DNA of 64,000 nucleotides, from positions 30,654,063-30,718,062 of the forward strand of contig CM020619.1 of the NCBI GenBank assembly GCA_009829735.1, written 5' to 3'. The position numbers and the translations under genes were made by a program. Shown here piece by piece: positions 41,588 to 52,409 of this stretch. Source of the stretch: Pyropia yezoensis. Lineage: Eukaryota; Rhodophyta; Bangiophyceae; Bangiales; Bangiaceae. Each line of letters starts with the position of its first letter. The stretch's first letter is position 1. Below the pieces are notes generated by a model. The model saw only the letters and a list, made by a program, of their open reading frames with translations, had not been told where the DNA came from and ran no database searches.

Positions 41588-44503
41588 CTGGGTGGCGGCA
41601 TCGCCGTCGGCGCTAGCGCCCCCTCCCACACGTGCTCCCCGCGCGCGACTGGCGCCGTCGCAGTCGACGGCGTGCGTGCAGGTTGCAGCTGCCGTCTGGG
41701 TGGTGGCGTCGCCGTCGGCGGTGGCGCCCCCTGCCTCAGGTGCTGCCCGCACGCGACTGGCGCTCCCGCGGTCGACAACGCACTTGCAGGTTGCACCTGC
41801 CGGCTGGGTGGCGGCATCGCCGCCGGCGGTAGCGCCCCCTCCCACACGTGCTTCCCCAGCGCGGCTGACGCGCCCACGGTCGACAGCGCGCGTGCAAGTT
41901 GCTCCTGCCGGCTGGGTGGCGGCATCGCCGTCGGCGCTAGCGCCCCCTCCCACACGTGCTCCCCGCGCGCGACTGGCGCCGTCGCAGTCGACGGCGTGCG
42001 TGCAGGTTGCAGCTGCCGTCTGGGTGGTGGCGTCGCCGTCGGCGGTGGCGCCCCCTGCCTCAGGTGCTGCCCGCACGCGACTGGCGCTCCCGCGGTCGAC
42101 AACGCACTTGCAGGTTGCACCTGCCGGCTGGGTGGCGGCATCGCCGCCGGCGGTAGCGCCCCCTCCCACACGTGCTTCCCCAGCGCGGCTGACGCGCCCA
42201 CGGTCGACAGCGCGCGTGCAAGTTGCTCCTGCCGGCTGGGTGGCGGCATCGCCGTCGGCGCTAGCGCCCCCTCCCACACGTGCTCCCCGCGCGCGACTGG
42301 CGCCGTCGCAGTCGACGGCGTGCGTGCAGGTTGCAGCTGCCGTCTGGGTGGTGGCGTCGCCGTCGGCGGTGGCGCCCCCTGCCTCAGGTGCTGCCCGCAC
42401 GCGACTGGCGCTCCCGCGGTCGACAACGCACTTGCAGGTTGCACCTGCCGGCTGGGTGGCGGCATCGCCGCCGGCGGTAGCGCCCCCTCCCACACGTGCT
42501 TCCCCAGCGCGGCTGACGCGCCCACGGTCGACAGCGCGCGTGCAAGTTGCTCCTGCCGGCTGGGTGGCGGCATCGCCGTCGGCGCTAGCGCCCCCTCCCA
42601 CACGTGCTCCCCGCGCGCGACTGGCGCCGTCGCAGTCGACGGCGTGCGTGCAGGTTGCAGCTGCCGTCTGGGTGGTGGCGTCGCCGTCGGCGGTGGCGCC
42701 CCCTGCCTCAGGTGCTGCCCGCACGCGACTGGCGCTCCCGCGGTCGACAACGCACTTGCAGGTTGCACCTGCCGGCTGGGTGGCGGCATCGCCGCCGGCG
42801 GTAGCGCCCCCTCCCACACGTGCTTCCCCAGCGCGGCTGACGCGCCCACGGTCGACAGCGCGCGTGCAAGTTGCTCCTGCCGGCTGGGTGGCGGCATCGC
42901 CGTCGGCGCTAGCGCCCCCTCCCACACGTGCTCCCCGCGCGCGACTGGCGCCGTCGCAGTCGACGGCGTGCGTGCAGGTTGCAGCTGCCGTCTGGGTGGT
43001 GGCGTCGCCGTCGGCGGTGGCGCCCCCTGCCTCAGGTGCTGCCCGCACGCGACTGGCGCTCCCGCGGTCGACAACGCACTTGCAGGTTGCACCTGCCGGC
43101 TGGGTGGCGGCATCGCCGCCGGCGGTAGCGCCCCCTCCCACACGTGCTTCCCCAGCGCGGCTGACGCGCCCACGGTCGACAGCGCGCGTGCAAGTTGCTC
43201 CTGCCGGCTGGGTGGCGGCATCGCCGTCGGCGCTAGCGCCCCCTCCCACACGTGCTCCCCGCGCGCGACTGGCGCCGTCGCAGTCGACGGCGTGCGTGCA
43301 GGTTGCAGCTGCCGTCTGGGTGGTGGCGTCGCCGTCGGCGGTGGCGCCCCCTGCCTCAGGTGCTGCCCGCACGCGACTGGCGCTCCCGCGGTCGACAACG
43401 CACTTGCAGGTTGCACCTGCCGGCTGGGTGGCGGCATCGCCGCCGGCGGTAGCGCCCCCTCCCACACGTGCTTCCCCAGCGCGGCTGACGCGCCCACGGT
43501 CGACAGCGCGCGTGCAAGTTGCTCCTGCCGGCTGGGTGGCGGCATCGCCGTCGGCGCTAGCGCCCCCTCCCACACGTGCTCCCCGCGCGCGACTGGCGCC
43601 GTCGCAGTCGACGGCGTGCGTGCAGGTTGCAGCTGCCGTCTGGGTGGTGGCGTCGCCGTCGGCGGTGGCGCCCCCTGCCTCAGGTGCTGCCCGCACGCGA
43701 CTGGCGCTCCCGCGGTCGACAACGCACTTGCAGGTTGCACCTGCCGGCTGGGTGGCGGCATCGCCGCCGGCGGTAGCGCCCCCTCCCACACGTGCTTCCC
43801 CAGCGCGGCTGACGCGCCCACGGTCGACAGCGCGCGTGCAAGTTGCTCCTGCCGGCTGGGTGGCGGCATCGCCGTCGGCGCTAGCGCCCCCTCCCACACG
43901 TGCTCCCCGCGCGCGACTGGCGCCGTCGCAGTCGACGGCGTGCGTGCAGGTTGCAGCTGCCGTCTGGGTGGTGGCGTCGCCGTCGGCGGTGGCGCCCCCT
44001 GCCTCAGGTGCTGCCCGCACGCGACTGGCGCTCCCGCGGTCGACAACGCACTTGCAGGTTGCACCTGCCGGCTGGGTGGCGGCATCGCCGCCGGCGGTAG
44101 CGCCCCCTCCCACACGTGCTTCCCCAGCGCGGCTGACGCGCCCACGGTCGACAGCGCGCGTGCAAGTTGCTCCTGCCGGCTGGGTGGCGGCATCGCCGTC
44201 GGCGCTAGCGCCCCCTCCCACACGTGCTCCCCGCGCGCGACTGGCGCCGTCGCAGTCGACGGCGTGCGTGCAGGTTGCAGCTGCCGTCTGGGTGGTGGCG
44301 TCGCCGTCGGCGGTGGCGCCCCCTGCCTCAGGTGCTGCCCGCACGCGACTGGCGCTCCCGCGGTCGACAACGCACTTGCAGGTTGCACCTGCCGGCTGGG
44401 TGGCGGCATCGCCGCCGGCGGTGGCGCCCCCTCCCACACGTGCTTCCCCAGCGCGGCTGACGCGCCCACGGTCGACAGCGCGCGTGCAAGTTGCACCTGC
44501 CGG
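41588..44503 (+). repeat. Nine 324-bp higher-order repeats, each of three 36-aa units
   Basis: Exactly 9 x 324 bases. Each 324-bp unit is three related 108-bp (36-residue) units starting LGGGIAVGASAPSHTC, LGGGVAVGGGAPCLRCC and LGGGIAAGGSAPSHTC and closing with a CSCR- or CTCR-type end. The nine copies are almost identical to one another while the three 36-residue types differ, the pattern of a higher-order repeat made by recent unequal exchange. Two older, more diverged 36-residue units precede the array (from about 41372) and two follow. Frames on both strands are open through the array because the repeat lacks stops. The frame chosen is the one continuous with unique coding sequence on both sides. 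Confidence 0.95.
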
Positions 44504-46496
44504 CTGGGTGGCGGCACGCCGTCGGCGCTAGCGCCCCTTCCCACACGTGCTCCCCCAGCGCGGCTGACCCGCCCACGGTCGACAGCACGCGTGCAAGTTG
44601 CACCCGTCGGCTGGGTGGCGGCATCGCCGTCGGCGGTAGCGCCCCCTGTCTCAGGTGCTGCCCGCGCGCGACTGGAAGTTCCGCTGTCGACAGCGCGCCT
44701 GCAAGGTTTGCGTGCGGTTTGGGTGGCGTCCCCGCCACGTGCGCGGGCGCTCCCCCCGTCACGTGCTGCGTGATGGCGGAGGAGTCGGATCTTCGTCGTG
44801 TCGCGCGTGCCTATCTGGCTGGAGTACTGGCGGCGCGGACAACCAAAGACGTTGAGGAACTTCTTGTGGTCCAGACGATGACGGCATTGCTCGAACGTGC
44901 GAAGCCTGAGACCATCCTTGTGAAGCACAGGAATGGGCGGGTTAGTTCTTACAGCCGCACAGGCATGCAGCTGAAGGACAAGATTTTCAAGAGCCAGAGA
45001 AACAAGCGCTTAGCGGGTGGTGCGAGACGCTCGAACGGAGCAGGAAGATGCGCGTCGTCAACCTCAACTTCTTTGTCAGCAGCCGACCAGGTCGGCGTTT
45101 TAGCAGCTCTCGGCTTAAGCGACAAGAGGTACAACTCTTTACGACTCTCTCTTGGCACTGAGAATTGTGGGATGGCAAGCACCCACGCCCTTAGGAGCGC
45201 CAGAGCGGCTATGGCACGGAGCCCTGCAGCAGCAGTACAGATTGATGAATCAGGTGCGCTTATCAAGAATATGCGCGCTGCTGTAGAGCAACGCTTGAGC
45301 GCCCTGTGGAACGCCGGTGTCTTCAGGGAGCGCCCAGTGCGCACTCGCGAGGGTGCGCTCGCGAGGCAGACGCGTGACTACGTGGTGCCAGACGATGGAC
45401 AACCAGCGTACCCCGACGGGTGTCCGCCTGACGACATGCGCGACGTGCAGTTGTCACTCGCATTGGACAAGGGTGGCGCGCCAGCGTCTGAGAAGATTGT
45501 GCTCGGCTTCATGAATCAAGACCAACCAAACAACATCCGCAACACCCTCCTTTTGGCTGCGTGCCCCTGCCAGAGAGACAAGTACCCACAGGTGGCGGCT
45601 ATGTTGGAATCTCACGTGGCGCAGATTCAAGACCTGTTACTGTATGGTGTTGTGGTTGGCGGTCACCGACGAGCCGTCCGTCTTTTCCTGTCAGGAGATT
45701 ACGAGGCGTGCACCGTGGTTGGACACAAGGGACCGAGCGCAACGATGCCCTGCCTGTGGTGTCTCCGCACACGAGCACCCAGTCGGGCGCAGCGCGCCCT
45801 CGACGTCAAGTACGGCACGCTTCAGAACGTTAAGCCTCGCCATCCGTTAACGTTTCCTAGGTTGTACTCACAACTATTGGGCATGCGTGAAGCGCTCATG
45901 TGCACACGCATTGAGACCATGAGTCAAGCCACCCACTTGTCGGTCGAGAACATCCCCCTCGTGGCCGTAGATCCCCGCCAGATTGTTCCACTAGCACTGC
46001 ACCTGACAATTGGAGGTACGCTACGACTGCTGCGGCTAGCGGTTGAGGCCGTACATTTTGAGCGCGGCGCCACAGCTGCGCTTCTTTTTGCGTTGGAGCT
46101 TGCGAGCAAATTGCTCTGGGGCGTTGGAGTGCGGCCGGTCCCGTACCACGGGGGCAACTTCATTGGCAGGCATTGCCACCGGATTGCTGCGCGGAGCGGC
46201 ATCGTCTGTCAAGCACTGGACGGGCTCGTGTCGGAAGGGCTGAGCAGCAGCTACGCAGAGGCTTGGGACGTGTGGCGTGGGATCGTCCCCTCCCTGAACC
46301 GGGCCGACGACATATCTGCTGCGGAGCAGCAGCAGTTCACTGTTGGGGCCGAGCGGCTCGTTGCTTTGCTCGCTGGGCGGTTTCCGTGGGTCAATGTTTC
46401 GCCTAAGCTCCACATCCTGCTGTGCCACGCCGGGGCGTTCATGGCGCGTTTTGGCAGCCTTGGCCTTTATGCGGAACAAGCAATCGAGGCATGGCA

Positions 46497-46512
46497 CTGA
46501 TTCTAGAATCAG
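46497..46512. repeat. 16-bp perfect palindrome inside gene H
   Basis: CTGATTCTAGAATCAG is its own reverse complement. It lies exactly where the conserved E-x2-H motif should continue, and supplies two stop codons in that frame. Small palindromes at a break can be left by DNA-transposon excision. Confidence 0.75.
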
Positions 46513-47804
46513 AATGCGGCGCGGTTCACAGCTGACACCGAGTTGCAGTCGTGCGGCAAGCTGGTGGCCTGAATGGCTCTCGCGAGTAGGACGAGTCTCG
46601 CGACCGTGCGGTTGAGGTCAGCCATCCGCAAGAAGGCTCGACCTGGGGTCCACAACCCCAAACCCGGCGACAAACGGCTCGCTGCGAACAAGCGTGGCCT
46701 GCGCCACAGTCAGGCGATCTTAGCCAAAGCGGAAGCCGAACGCGAGGCGTGGGCACGGGCGCAGTTTGCTGAGGCTAAGCGGACCGTCCTGACATACATC
46801 AAGAGGACAAAGATTGGTAGGAAATAAACAGTGCATTGAAGCGTTTGAAGTTCTTAGCGTAGGGCTCTGCAGCCACCAATACCGATAGGCCCGCGCGGTG
46901 CTGACGGCCCGTTCCCCGCCCAGCGTTGAGCCGGCACGTGGCAGATTCAAGGCGCCTCCCCCACTGCCATGTCCTGAGATGTGGAGGCGGCGGCCGCCAG
47001 CGCACGCGCCATTGCTGGCTGACGATGGCCTTGGCCACGAGTGCACACGTGATAGCCAGTCGGCACCCTCAGGATCTTGGTGCCCCGTCGGCCGCCCGAC
47101 CTGGATCTTTGGGCGACGGGGGAACACCTTTGTGGATGGCCGGCCGCCCGCGGCCAGCTGCAGTGACGAGCAGGCCATCGCCATTGAATTGAGCAGTGTC
47201 TGATTCCGATGACCCAATTGACTCTGTGCCGAGGTTTCAGCTGAAGTGTTCTGCTTCGGATGCGCGCACAGCGCTCCTCGAACAACGCTTGTCACAGCTT
47301 GCAACTTTTTCTATGAAACGTTTCCAATGCCATGTGCGTGGCGTAGCAAGCTGCCGACAGACGATTGCAGTCCAATGGGACGGGAGAATTGATGTCGGCA
47401 TCCAATGAGACTGCATGCAACAACGGAAAATCCAAAAGAGCCCGTGCGATGGGCGTTGAGTAGGCGTGGGTAGTGAGGGCATACCCACCCCCGTGGACTA
47501 ACGGTGAGACTAAAACGAGGCCATTTATTGGGTTTCGATATTCAAGTCCTACTTACCTTTCGTCACAACTTGAAAATCTCTTCAGCCAATCAGACGCGCG
47601 TATCACCAGGCGCCCGATAGTCTGTTGACTATCCGTGTGACTAAAATTCGCTGCTTTGGTCACTCCGATAGTCCACGGACCAACGGAGACCCCCTGGGCT
47701 TCATCTGATTGGCTGTCGCTTCGTTACAAGAATATGCGATTTCGCTCCGTAACGTTACAATGCTGTCCATTGTCGGATAGTCACGCTGGTGGGTACGCCC
47801 TGAG

Positions 47805-47866
47805 CGGACTGCAGACCCGGTGATCGGCGACCAGGCCTCAATGGAGTTTTCCAATGAGTCGTGATC
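47805..47866. repeat. 62-bp dispersed repeat, right copy
   Basis: Direct counterpart of 40172-40233, same orientation, ending in GAGTCGTGATC. Confidence 0.65.
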
Positions 47867-47961
47867 AGTAGCATTCTTCATACGGCGTAGTTGTATGTCT
47901 CACGAAGTTGTGGTACTAAGTTTGGGGCGTGCTGGGCGTGATCCAGCGTTTCGGGGCGTGT

Positions 47962-47993
47962 TTAAGGCGTGCTTAGGGCGTGTCACGCCCGCA
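47962..47993. repeat. 32-bp direct repeat, right copy
   Basis: TAAGGCGTGCTTAGGGCGTG followed by TCACGCCCGCAC, the counterpart of 39820-39852 in the same orientation. GGGCGTGTCACGCCC is nearly self-complementary. Confidence 0.55.
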
Positions 47994-48259
47994 CCCTACT
48001 TATTTTCTCTTTTTAGCGATAGCTGAGAGCAAGTCGATCTATCGGTGCCAAGCCATACTCCGACCTTCCCCAGACTTGCTTGAGGCATTGCAGTCGACGT
48101 GAGTCTTGCTCTTTTTCACTTGATAAATCCAAGTGCGTCGACGTGAGAGTCAGTCCATGCGCTCCTGGGACATTGCCGACCGTGCGGCCACCTCGGTGTT
48201 GCGTGCACCGTCACGTGATTCACCCGTCCACCATCCTCTCACCCCCCCTCCTTTTCCTA

Positions 48260-48778
48260 ATGAATGAGCTGATTGCAAATGTAATGACCGATAATGATGA
48301 GGAGGCCGTTGTGTACATGTGTGCGGCGGCCGCTTTTGCCGTGGGAGCTTGTGTGAGGAACAACCCACACTTGGGCAGTCGTCACGTACTCTTGATAATG
48401 TCAGGTTACGGGCCAGCTAATAGGGCGACAGGTTGCGGGGAGGAGGACGGAGGTGGTGACGGTGATGGGTCTGGGGAAGAAGATGGCGAGACGTCAATGG
48501 TGGTCAAGAGGGGTTCAAAGGGTAAAGGTCGTCTTTGGTCTGTGTCTGTTGTTTTCCGTCCAATATTTCCCGGTGGCGCCGACACCCACGCAATACGTAC
48601 TCGCGACGGGGCACCCGGGGTGCCCAAAAGCATGCGTTACTTCGTCGCTCCGCCGGTAGGCACAGAACGGACCAATGACAAAGCATGGCTCTCAGAAAAA
48701 GCATGGGCGGGCGTGCGCACCATAAGAGCGCAGCCCAAGTTTGTCCCAAGCGAAAGGGGTCCGGCGTGCGCCGCCTAG
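48260..48778 (+). CDS. Small hypothetical protein (172 aa)
   Basis: The ATG at 48260 follows a pyrimidine-rich leader (CTCACCCCCCCTCCTTTTCC), the same context as other genes here. The protein starts MNELIANVMTDNDEEAVVYM, has a short hydrophobic segment AAAAFAVGACV, then a Gly/Glu/Asp-rich acidic stretch, and a C-terminal part with basic and aromatic residues (RLWSVSVVFRPIFPGG). AATAAA at 48905-48910 lies about 125 bases past the stop. No family is recognised. The acidic start followed by Ala-rich helix recalls N-termini of some algal Harbinger-type transposon proteins, but that is weak. Confidence 0.35.
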   Translation: MNELIANVMTDNDEEAVVYMCAAAAFAVGACVRNNPHLGSRHVLLIMSGYGPANRATGCGEEDGGGDGDGSGEEDGETSMVVKRGSKGKGRLWSVSVVFRPIFPGGADTHAIRTRDGAPGVPKSMRYFVAPPVGTERTNDKAWLSEKAWAGVRTIRAQPKFVPSERGPACAA

Positions 48779-48904
48779 TGCGCCGCCCCAGCCGGCTCCA
48801 CACGCCGGTCGGTCCGAAGGTCCGAGAGGCGTATAAGCACGGTACTGTCAGGTCGATCGAATCGGCCACTCGGCCAGCCAGACAGATCTCTGTAATGCTG
48901 CAGC

Positions 48905-48910
48905 AATAAA
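48905..48910 (+). promoter_or_regulatory. AATAAA poly(A) signal after the small hypothetical gene
   Basis: Plus-strand AATAAA about 125 bases downstream of the stop at 48778, in otherwise GC-rich DNA. Confidence 0.4.
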
Positions 48911-50507
48911 AATTGTAACGGACTCCTCTGCTACGGCTGCTCCACATTGCATTGGACTTGGTCCTTGCTGCCAGGAGTTGATTGGGTAGGATCTGTAAGG
49001 AGAGGTCCCAGATCTCAACCTTAAGGCGTTAGGCGTGGGATTAGGGGGAATACTTTTACAGTGCACTTACCCAAGATTCTGCGTCGTGGCGTGGGAGACA
49101 AGTAAGGTTGGCCAGGAATACGAACCGGAGTGCAACTCGCCAGACCGAGGTCCCAGTCTGGCCACATATTGGAGCCCCGCAGTGTGGCCGTGCCCGCCGC
49201 GGGCGACGCTGATCAATCCATCGTGCCAGACAGACGAGAAAGGGAAGGGCGAAGTGTAGCGTCAGAATCAGTCAAGCCGAGGGACTTGGGCCGTCCATTG
49301 GGGATGCCACGGTGAACGCAGTGGAGATGGATAAAGGTATTACGTGCGTCTCAGCAGGTAGTTGCAGAGCGCACGCGAGAGCAAGAGGAAACCGCGGATT
49401 GTCGGGCACTGCAGTCGCCAGAGTAGCGTTGGGGTTACTGCACAATTCTGCCTGTCGTCCTTCAGATCCGACGGCAGGTCGTGTCATCATCGCTCATTCC
49501 TCGGATGGAGGCACGTGATTGACTAAGCTACTCCTCGAGACTCCACTCGCCTCGCGGTCGCTGTGCCTTGGTCTACGCTTATGCCATCGTCGTGTCGCTG
49601 GCCGCCGGGTGGTCTGTGTTGCCAGGGAGGTGGGCATCCTGTGGGCGCCTCTCCATTGCGCGAGGAACAGCGACAGGCGGCGCCACGAGCGCATGGGCCT
49701 GTAGCGATGGAGGTGGCCATCAAGGAGGCGGCACACTCCGGCTGAAGGAGCAGGCGATCGCCCCGGAGTGAAGGGATTGACGAGTGTGCGGATAGGCATT
49801 CGTACGAGACAAGGCTGGGAGGGGAGGGGGAGTCGTCTCGCGCCTCAAGAACAACCAATCATCGACACAACTTCTCATACATAGTCCCTCGCCTACAACT
49901 CCTCCACGGATGATGTCCCTCTGTGTTGGTGTCCCCCTCCGCCCCCCCCGCGTGCTGCGCCTGGGCCTGCCGATCTACGAACCCAGCGACCCTACACTCC
50001 GGGCCACGAGCGGGCCAATCAAGTCCTCCACTGGCGCCAGCCAGCAAAGTCATCCCCATCCCCCTCCACAAGGCATCCCGGCGATTCGGGGCACGCGCCC
50101 CGAATCGTATTCGGTACGCACCCCGACAGCCATCAACGCCATCTATACACATATTGGATAAATCCTAGAAGCCCTCACAAGTCGTAGAAGTACAAATCCG
50201 ATAGGATTCCAAAGGATCCATCACGCATCCATCGATTGGGTGCCCAACTCATTCAAAATAGAGTCACCGTACCTTGTCAGGCGCCCCGCGTCACCATCCT
50301 CCAATCAGAGGGCGGCGCCTCCCATGCGTCCTCCCCGCCATACGGGGCCAGAAGGGAGGCCCCGACCCCGCTCCGGTCGAGAGGCAAACAGGGTCTCCTC
50401 GCGCGAGGCGCTAAGGAAGAACCGTCAACGGCCTCTATCGGAGGCCATCCAGTAGGCGTTCGTAAAACTCCTACACTACCCACTCTGCGGAGGCAGGCAG
50501 GCAGGCT
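48911..50507. other. Unassigned DNA left of element B
   Basis: No gene is supported. By position the right part (from about 50200) should belong to element C, into which B inserted, but I could not recognise Gag coding or an LTR of C here. Confidence 0.4.
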
Positions 50508-50977
50508 TGTATCAAAAACCTCTCGCACACGCAACACCCAAGTTGAGGCGGTGCACAAGGGCTGCCTCCCGTGTCGGGGGAACCGGAAGAAGTGCAAGTC
50601 GCACGCACTCTATCCCTGTTGTGGGGCAATCCCCCCACTGACAAACAAGAAGATGGTGTGTGGGCCAACAGTTTCTTGGTCGGGACGGGGAAGCAAGGCC
50701 AATCCCCGCTGTCCCTCCCCTTATCCCCCCAGGGTCCCCGTCAGAGTTTCGCCACTCAGAATCTCCTACCCCAGCACCTGCCCACCGGGTCAAACGAAAA
50801 TTCAAGACGATAAATGCAGAAAACCCTCAAATCCAAGTTGGATTTACTACTAAGCTAACTATCCCAAACTTAGGGAATATGGACCCAAATGCAGGGGGAG
50901 GAACGGGTCAGGCTAGTGGCCTGCCGCCTCTTGCATGGCACGTGTTGCCCCCCTACCTGGGGGTCAATACTGCCACA
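50508..50977 (-). repeat. 3' LTR of element B
   Basis: 470 bases matching 55153-55606 along the whole length, with a short extra segment. On the plus strand it starts TGT and ends GCCACA. Confidence 0.88.
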
Positions 50978-51312
50978 CTCCCCTCTCCTCAGTTCCGACC
51001 GACCCGGGCGGCCCTGCGAGGAAGCGTATAAACGCACGTCTCGGCGTTGGGGGCGCGACTTGCTGTCCCCCTGGTACGTAACGTGGACGTGGAGGCAGTC
51101 ACGTTGACCGCCCCTCTTCTCAAGCTTGCCCACTCGGCAGCTAGCTCTCCTCGGTTCTCACCTCACCACCACCAACACATCCCCTTTAGCCTCCCCTTGG
51201 CCGCGCCACGCTAGGGAGGCCACCCATCTACCCACGATCCGAGCCCCCCTCAACTCGAGGCGGGTCTCGTGCCGCAGCAACCAGGGCGTCTCTCCCTAAC
51301 TTGGGGAGAGCC

Positions 51313-51960
51313 ATGGTGACCCCGGGGGTGGAGACTGACTCTCTTGATGAACGTATGGAGGACACCTCCTACGGTGTAGCGCCCGCCGGGACTTCCGGCG
51401 GGGGCTCCGCGATCGCTTCGGGAAATGGGACTCCCGCGTCACCCGGCTTTGGGTTGGCGGCGGGATCTCCCCCGAAGACGGGCCGCGTCATCCCACCGGA
51501 GGCCTTGGGGCGGTGGTTTTACCCCGCTTGGCCTCTATATGAGAAGGGGTTGACTGTTCTCCGCTGTGGCCGACTTGGCACAGCGATGAGTCGGATACGG
51601 GACTGCGTACGGGAGAAGTTCCCCCGTAGGGTCGGGTTCCCTCCCGGCTTCAGGACGGACCAGCTTGCCTTCCTGGACGAAAACGAAGTCGAAGACGTGC
51701 AGCGGGCCAAGGCCATGGTGGACTGCGGGGGAACTACCCCGGGCCCCGGCGACGTGCCGACCTTCACTTGGGACGCGGTGACAACTCGTCCGCCGTACCT
51801 TCACGAGGTCGATCGGCACACTCATCACTTTGATGTGCGGATGGAGAAGGACTTCCGGCGAAGTCCCTACTGGGTGACCTCGGCTCAACTTGAGTTTCCG
51901 CAGCAGTCCGCTGCTAGCAAGGAGCAGGACTACCCCAAGAAGCCCGAGTGGTGGCCCTAA
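51313..51960 (+). CDS. Antisense accessory ORF of element B (215 aa, unknown)
   Basis: The ATG at 51313 follows a pyrimidine-rich stretch. The frame lies opposite to gag-pro and directly inside the 3' LTR, the same place and direction as the accessory frame of element A. Composition looks protein-like (ALGRWFYPAWPLYEKG, FRTDQLAFLDENEVEDVQRA), but it resembles neither the A/E nor the C accessory protein and no domain is recognised. Protein-like sequence seems to continue past the stop, so it may be a shortened copy. Confidence 0.45.
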   Translation: MVTPGVETDSLDERMEDTSYGVAPAGTSGGGSAIASGNGTPASPGFGLAAGSPPKTGRVIPPEALGRWFYPAWPLYEKGLTVLRCGRLGTAMSRIRDCVREKFPRRVGFPPGFRTDQLAFLDENEVEDVQRAKAMVDCGGTTPGPGDVPTFTWDAVTTRPPYLHEVDRHTHHFDVRMEKDFRRSPYWVTSAQLEFPQQSAASKEQDYPKKPEWWP

Positions 51961-52351
51961 GATGAGGTCCCCGACGGGTTTCCGGCGTTGCTGCCCCGGT
52001 TGCTTGACCACTTCGGCTTTACCATGTTGGTGGCTAGCCCGGACCACCTGGTGTTCGCCGTGGTGGCAACCCAGTGGCTCCTCGAGGTCATGTCGACTGG
52101 AGGCGGCCGACTTGGCTTGGTGCTTCTCCTTCCCGGACTTCGGGTCGCTACTTGCGCCCGCGTTGGGGGTGACCGCTACTACCGGTCCCTCATGTTGGTC
52201 AATATAGCCGAACTTGGCACCCGACTTGAAGTACTTGGGCGACGAGCTCAGGTTCATAACCTGTATCCTCCACGGGACTCCGGCTTTGGAGTCCATCGTT
52301 CCAAGGGCAACATGCACTTGGTGCTTGCGAGCAGGACGGGGGTGAGGGTGC

Positions 52352-52409
52352 ACCAACCCGTTCCCCGTATAATCAGTTACACCAACCCGTTCCCCGTATA
52401 ATCAGTTAC
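52352..52409. repeat. 29-bp tandem duplication in element B
   Basis: Two identical adjacent copies of a 29-base unit starting ACCAACCCGTTCCCCGTATA, at the downstream edge of the protease remnant. Confidence 0.85.

Larger units (their letters stand above)
40760..46827 (+). pseudogene. Gene H: transposase-like protein with a giant internal repeat, decayed 3' end
   Basis: One reading frame runs from ATG 40760 (or 40793, after a CTTCTCAG that may be a splice acceptor). The N-terminus has paired cysteines (CCSRCSLFFLKDC, ECNPCYQREMRKKRRR). A Cys-rich 36-residue repeat array follows, then from about 44773 a globular part with HKGPSATMPCLWC, LALHLTIGG, PKLHILLCHAGAFM and GLYAEQAIEAWH, features of transposon-derived proteins whose conserved end reads G-x3-EQ-x2-E-x2-H. 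A single T missing after 44516 moves the frame, but the repeat and the C-terminal part continue in phase on the other side. The expected asparagine motif after the histidine is interrupted by TGA and TAG at 46498 and 46504, and TGA recurs at 46570. Open sequence then continues to 46827 (YIKRTKIGRK), where the stop lies within AATAAA. Transposon family not assigned. Confidence 0.7.
46830..48240. other. Intergenic DNA with short inverted and dispersed repeats
   Basis: No gene is supported. Inverted pairs CAGCCAATCAGA/TCTGATTGGCTG (about 47584 and 47705) and TGACTATCCG/CGGATAGTCA (about 47627 and 47775) suggest one or two small non-autonomous elements. Direct copies of the repeats left of gene H lie at 47805-47866 and 47962-47993. 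Confidence 0.45.

Noticed and set aside
41588-44503. Regular spaced repeats as a CRISPR array
   Set aside because: The repeats are contiguous, with no unique spacers, and lie inside a long coding frame of a eukaryotic gene.
41252-44928. Long open frames on the minus strand and in the other plus frame through the repeat array
   Set aside because: They are open only because a stop-free unit is repeated. Only the frame of gene H continues into unique protein-like sequence on both sides.
47584-47790. MITE defined by inverted CAGCCAATCAGA and TGACTATCCG pairs
   Set aside because: The two inverted pairs are offset and no target duplication was visible, so boundaries cannot be supported.
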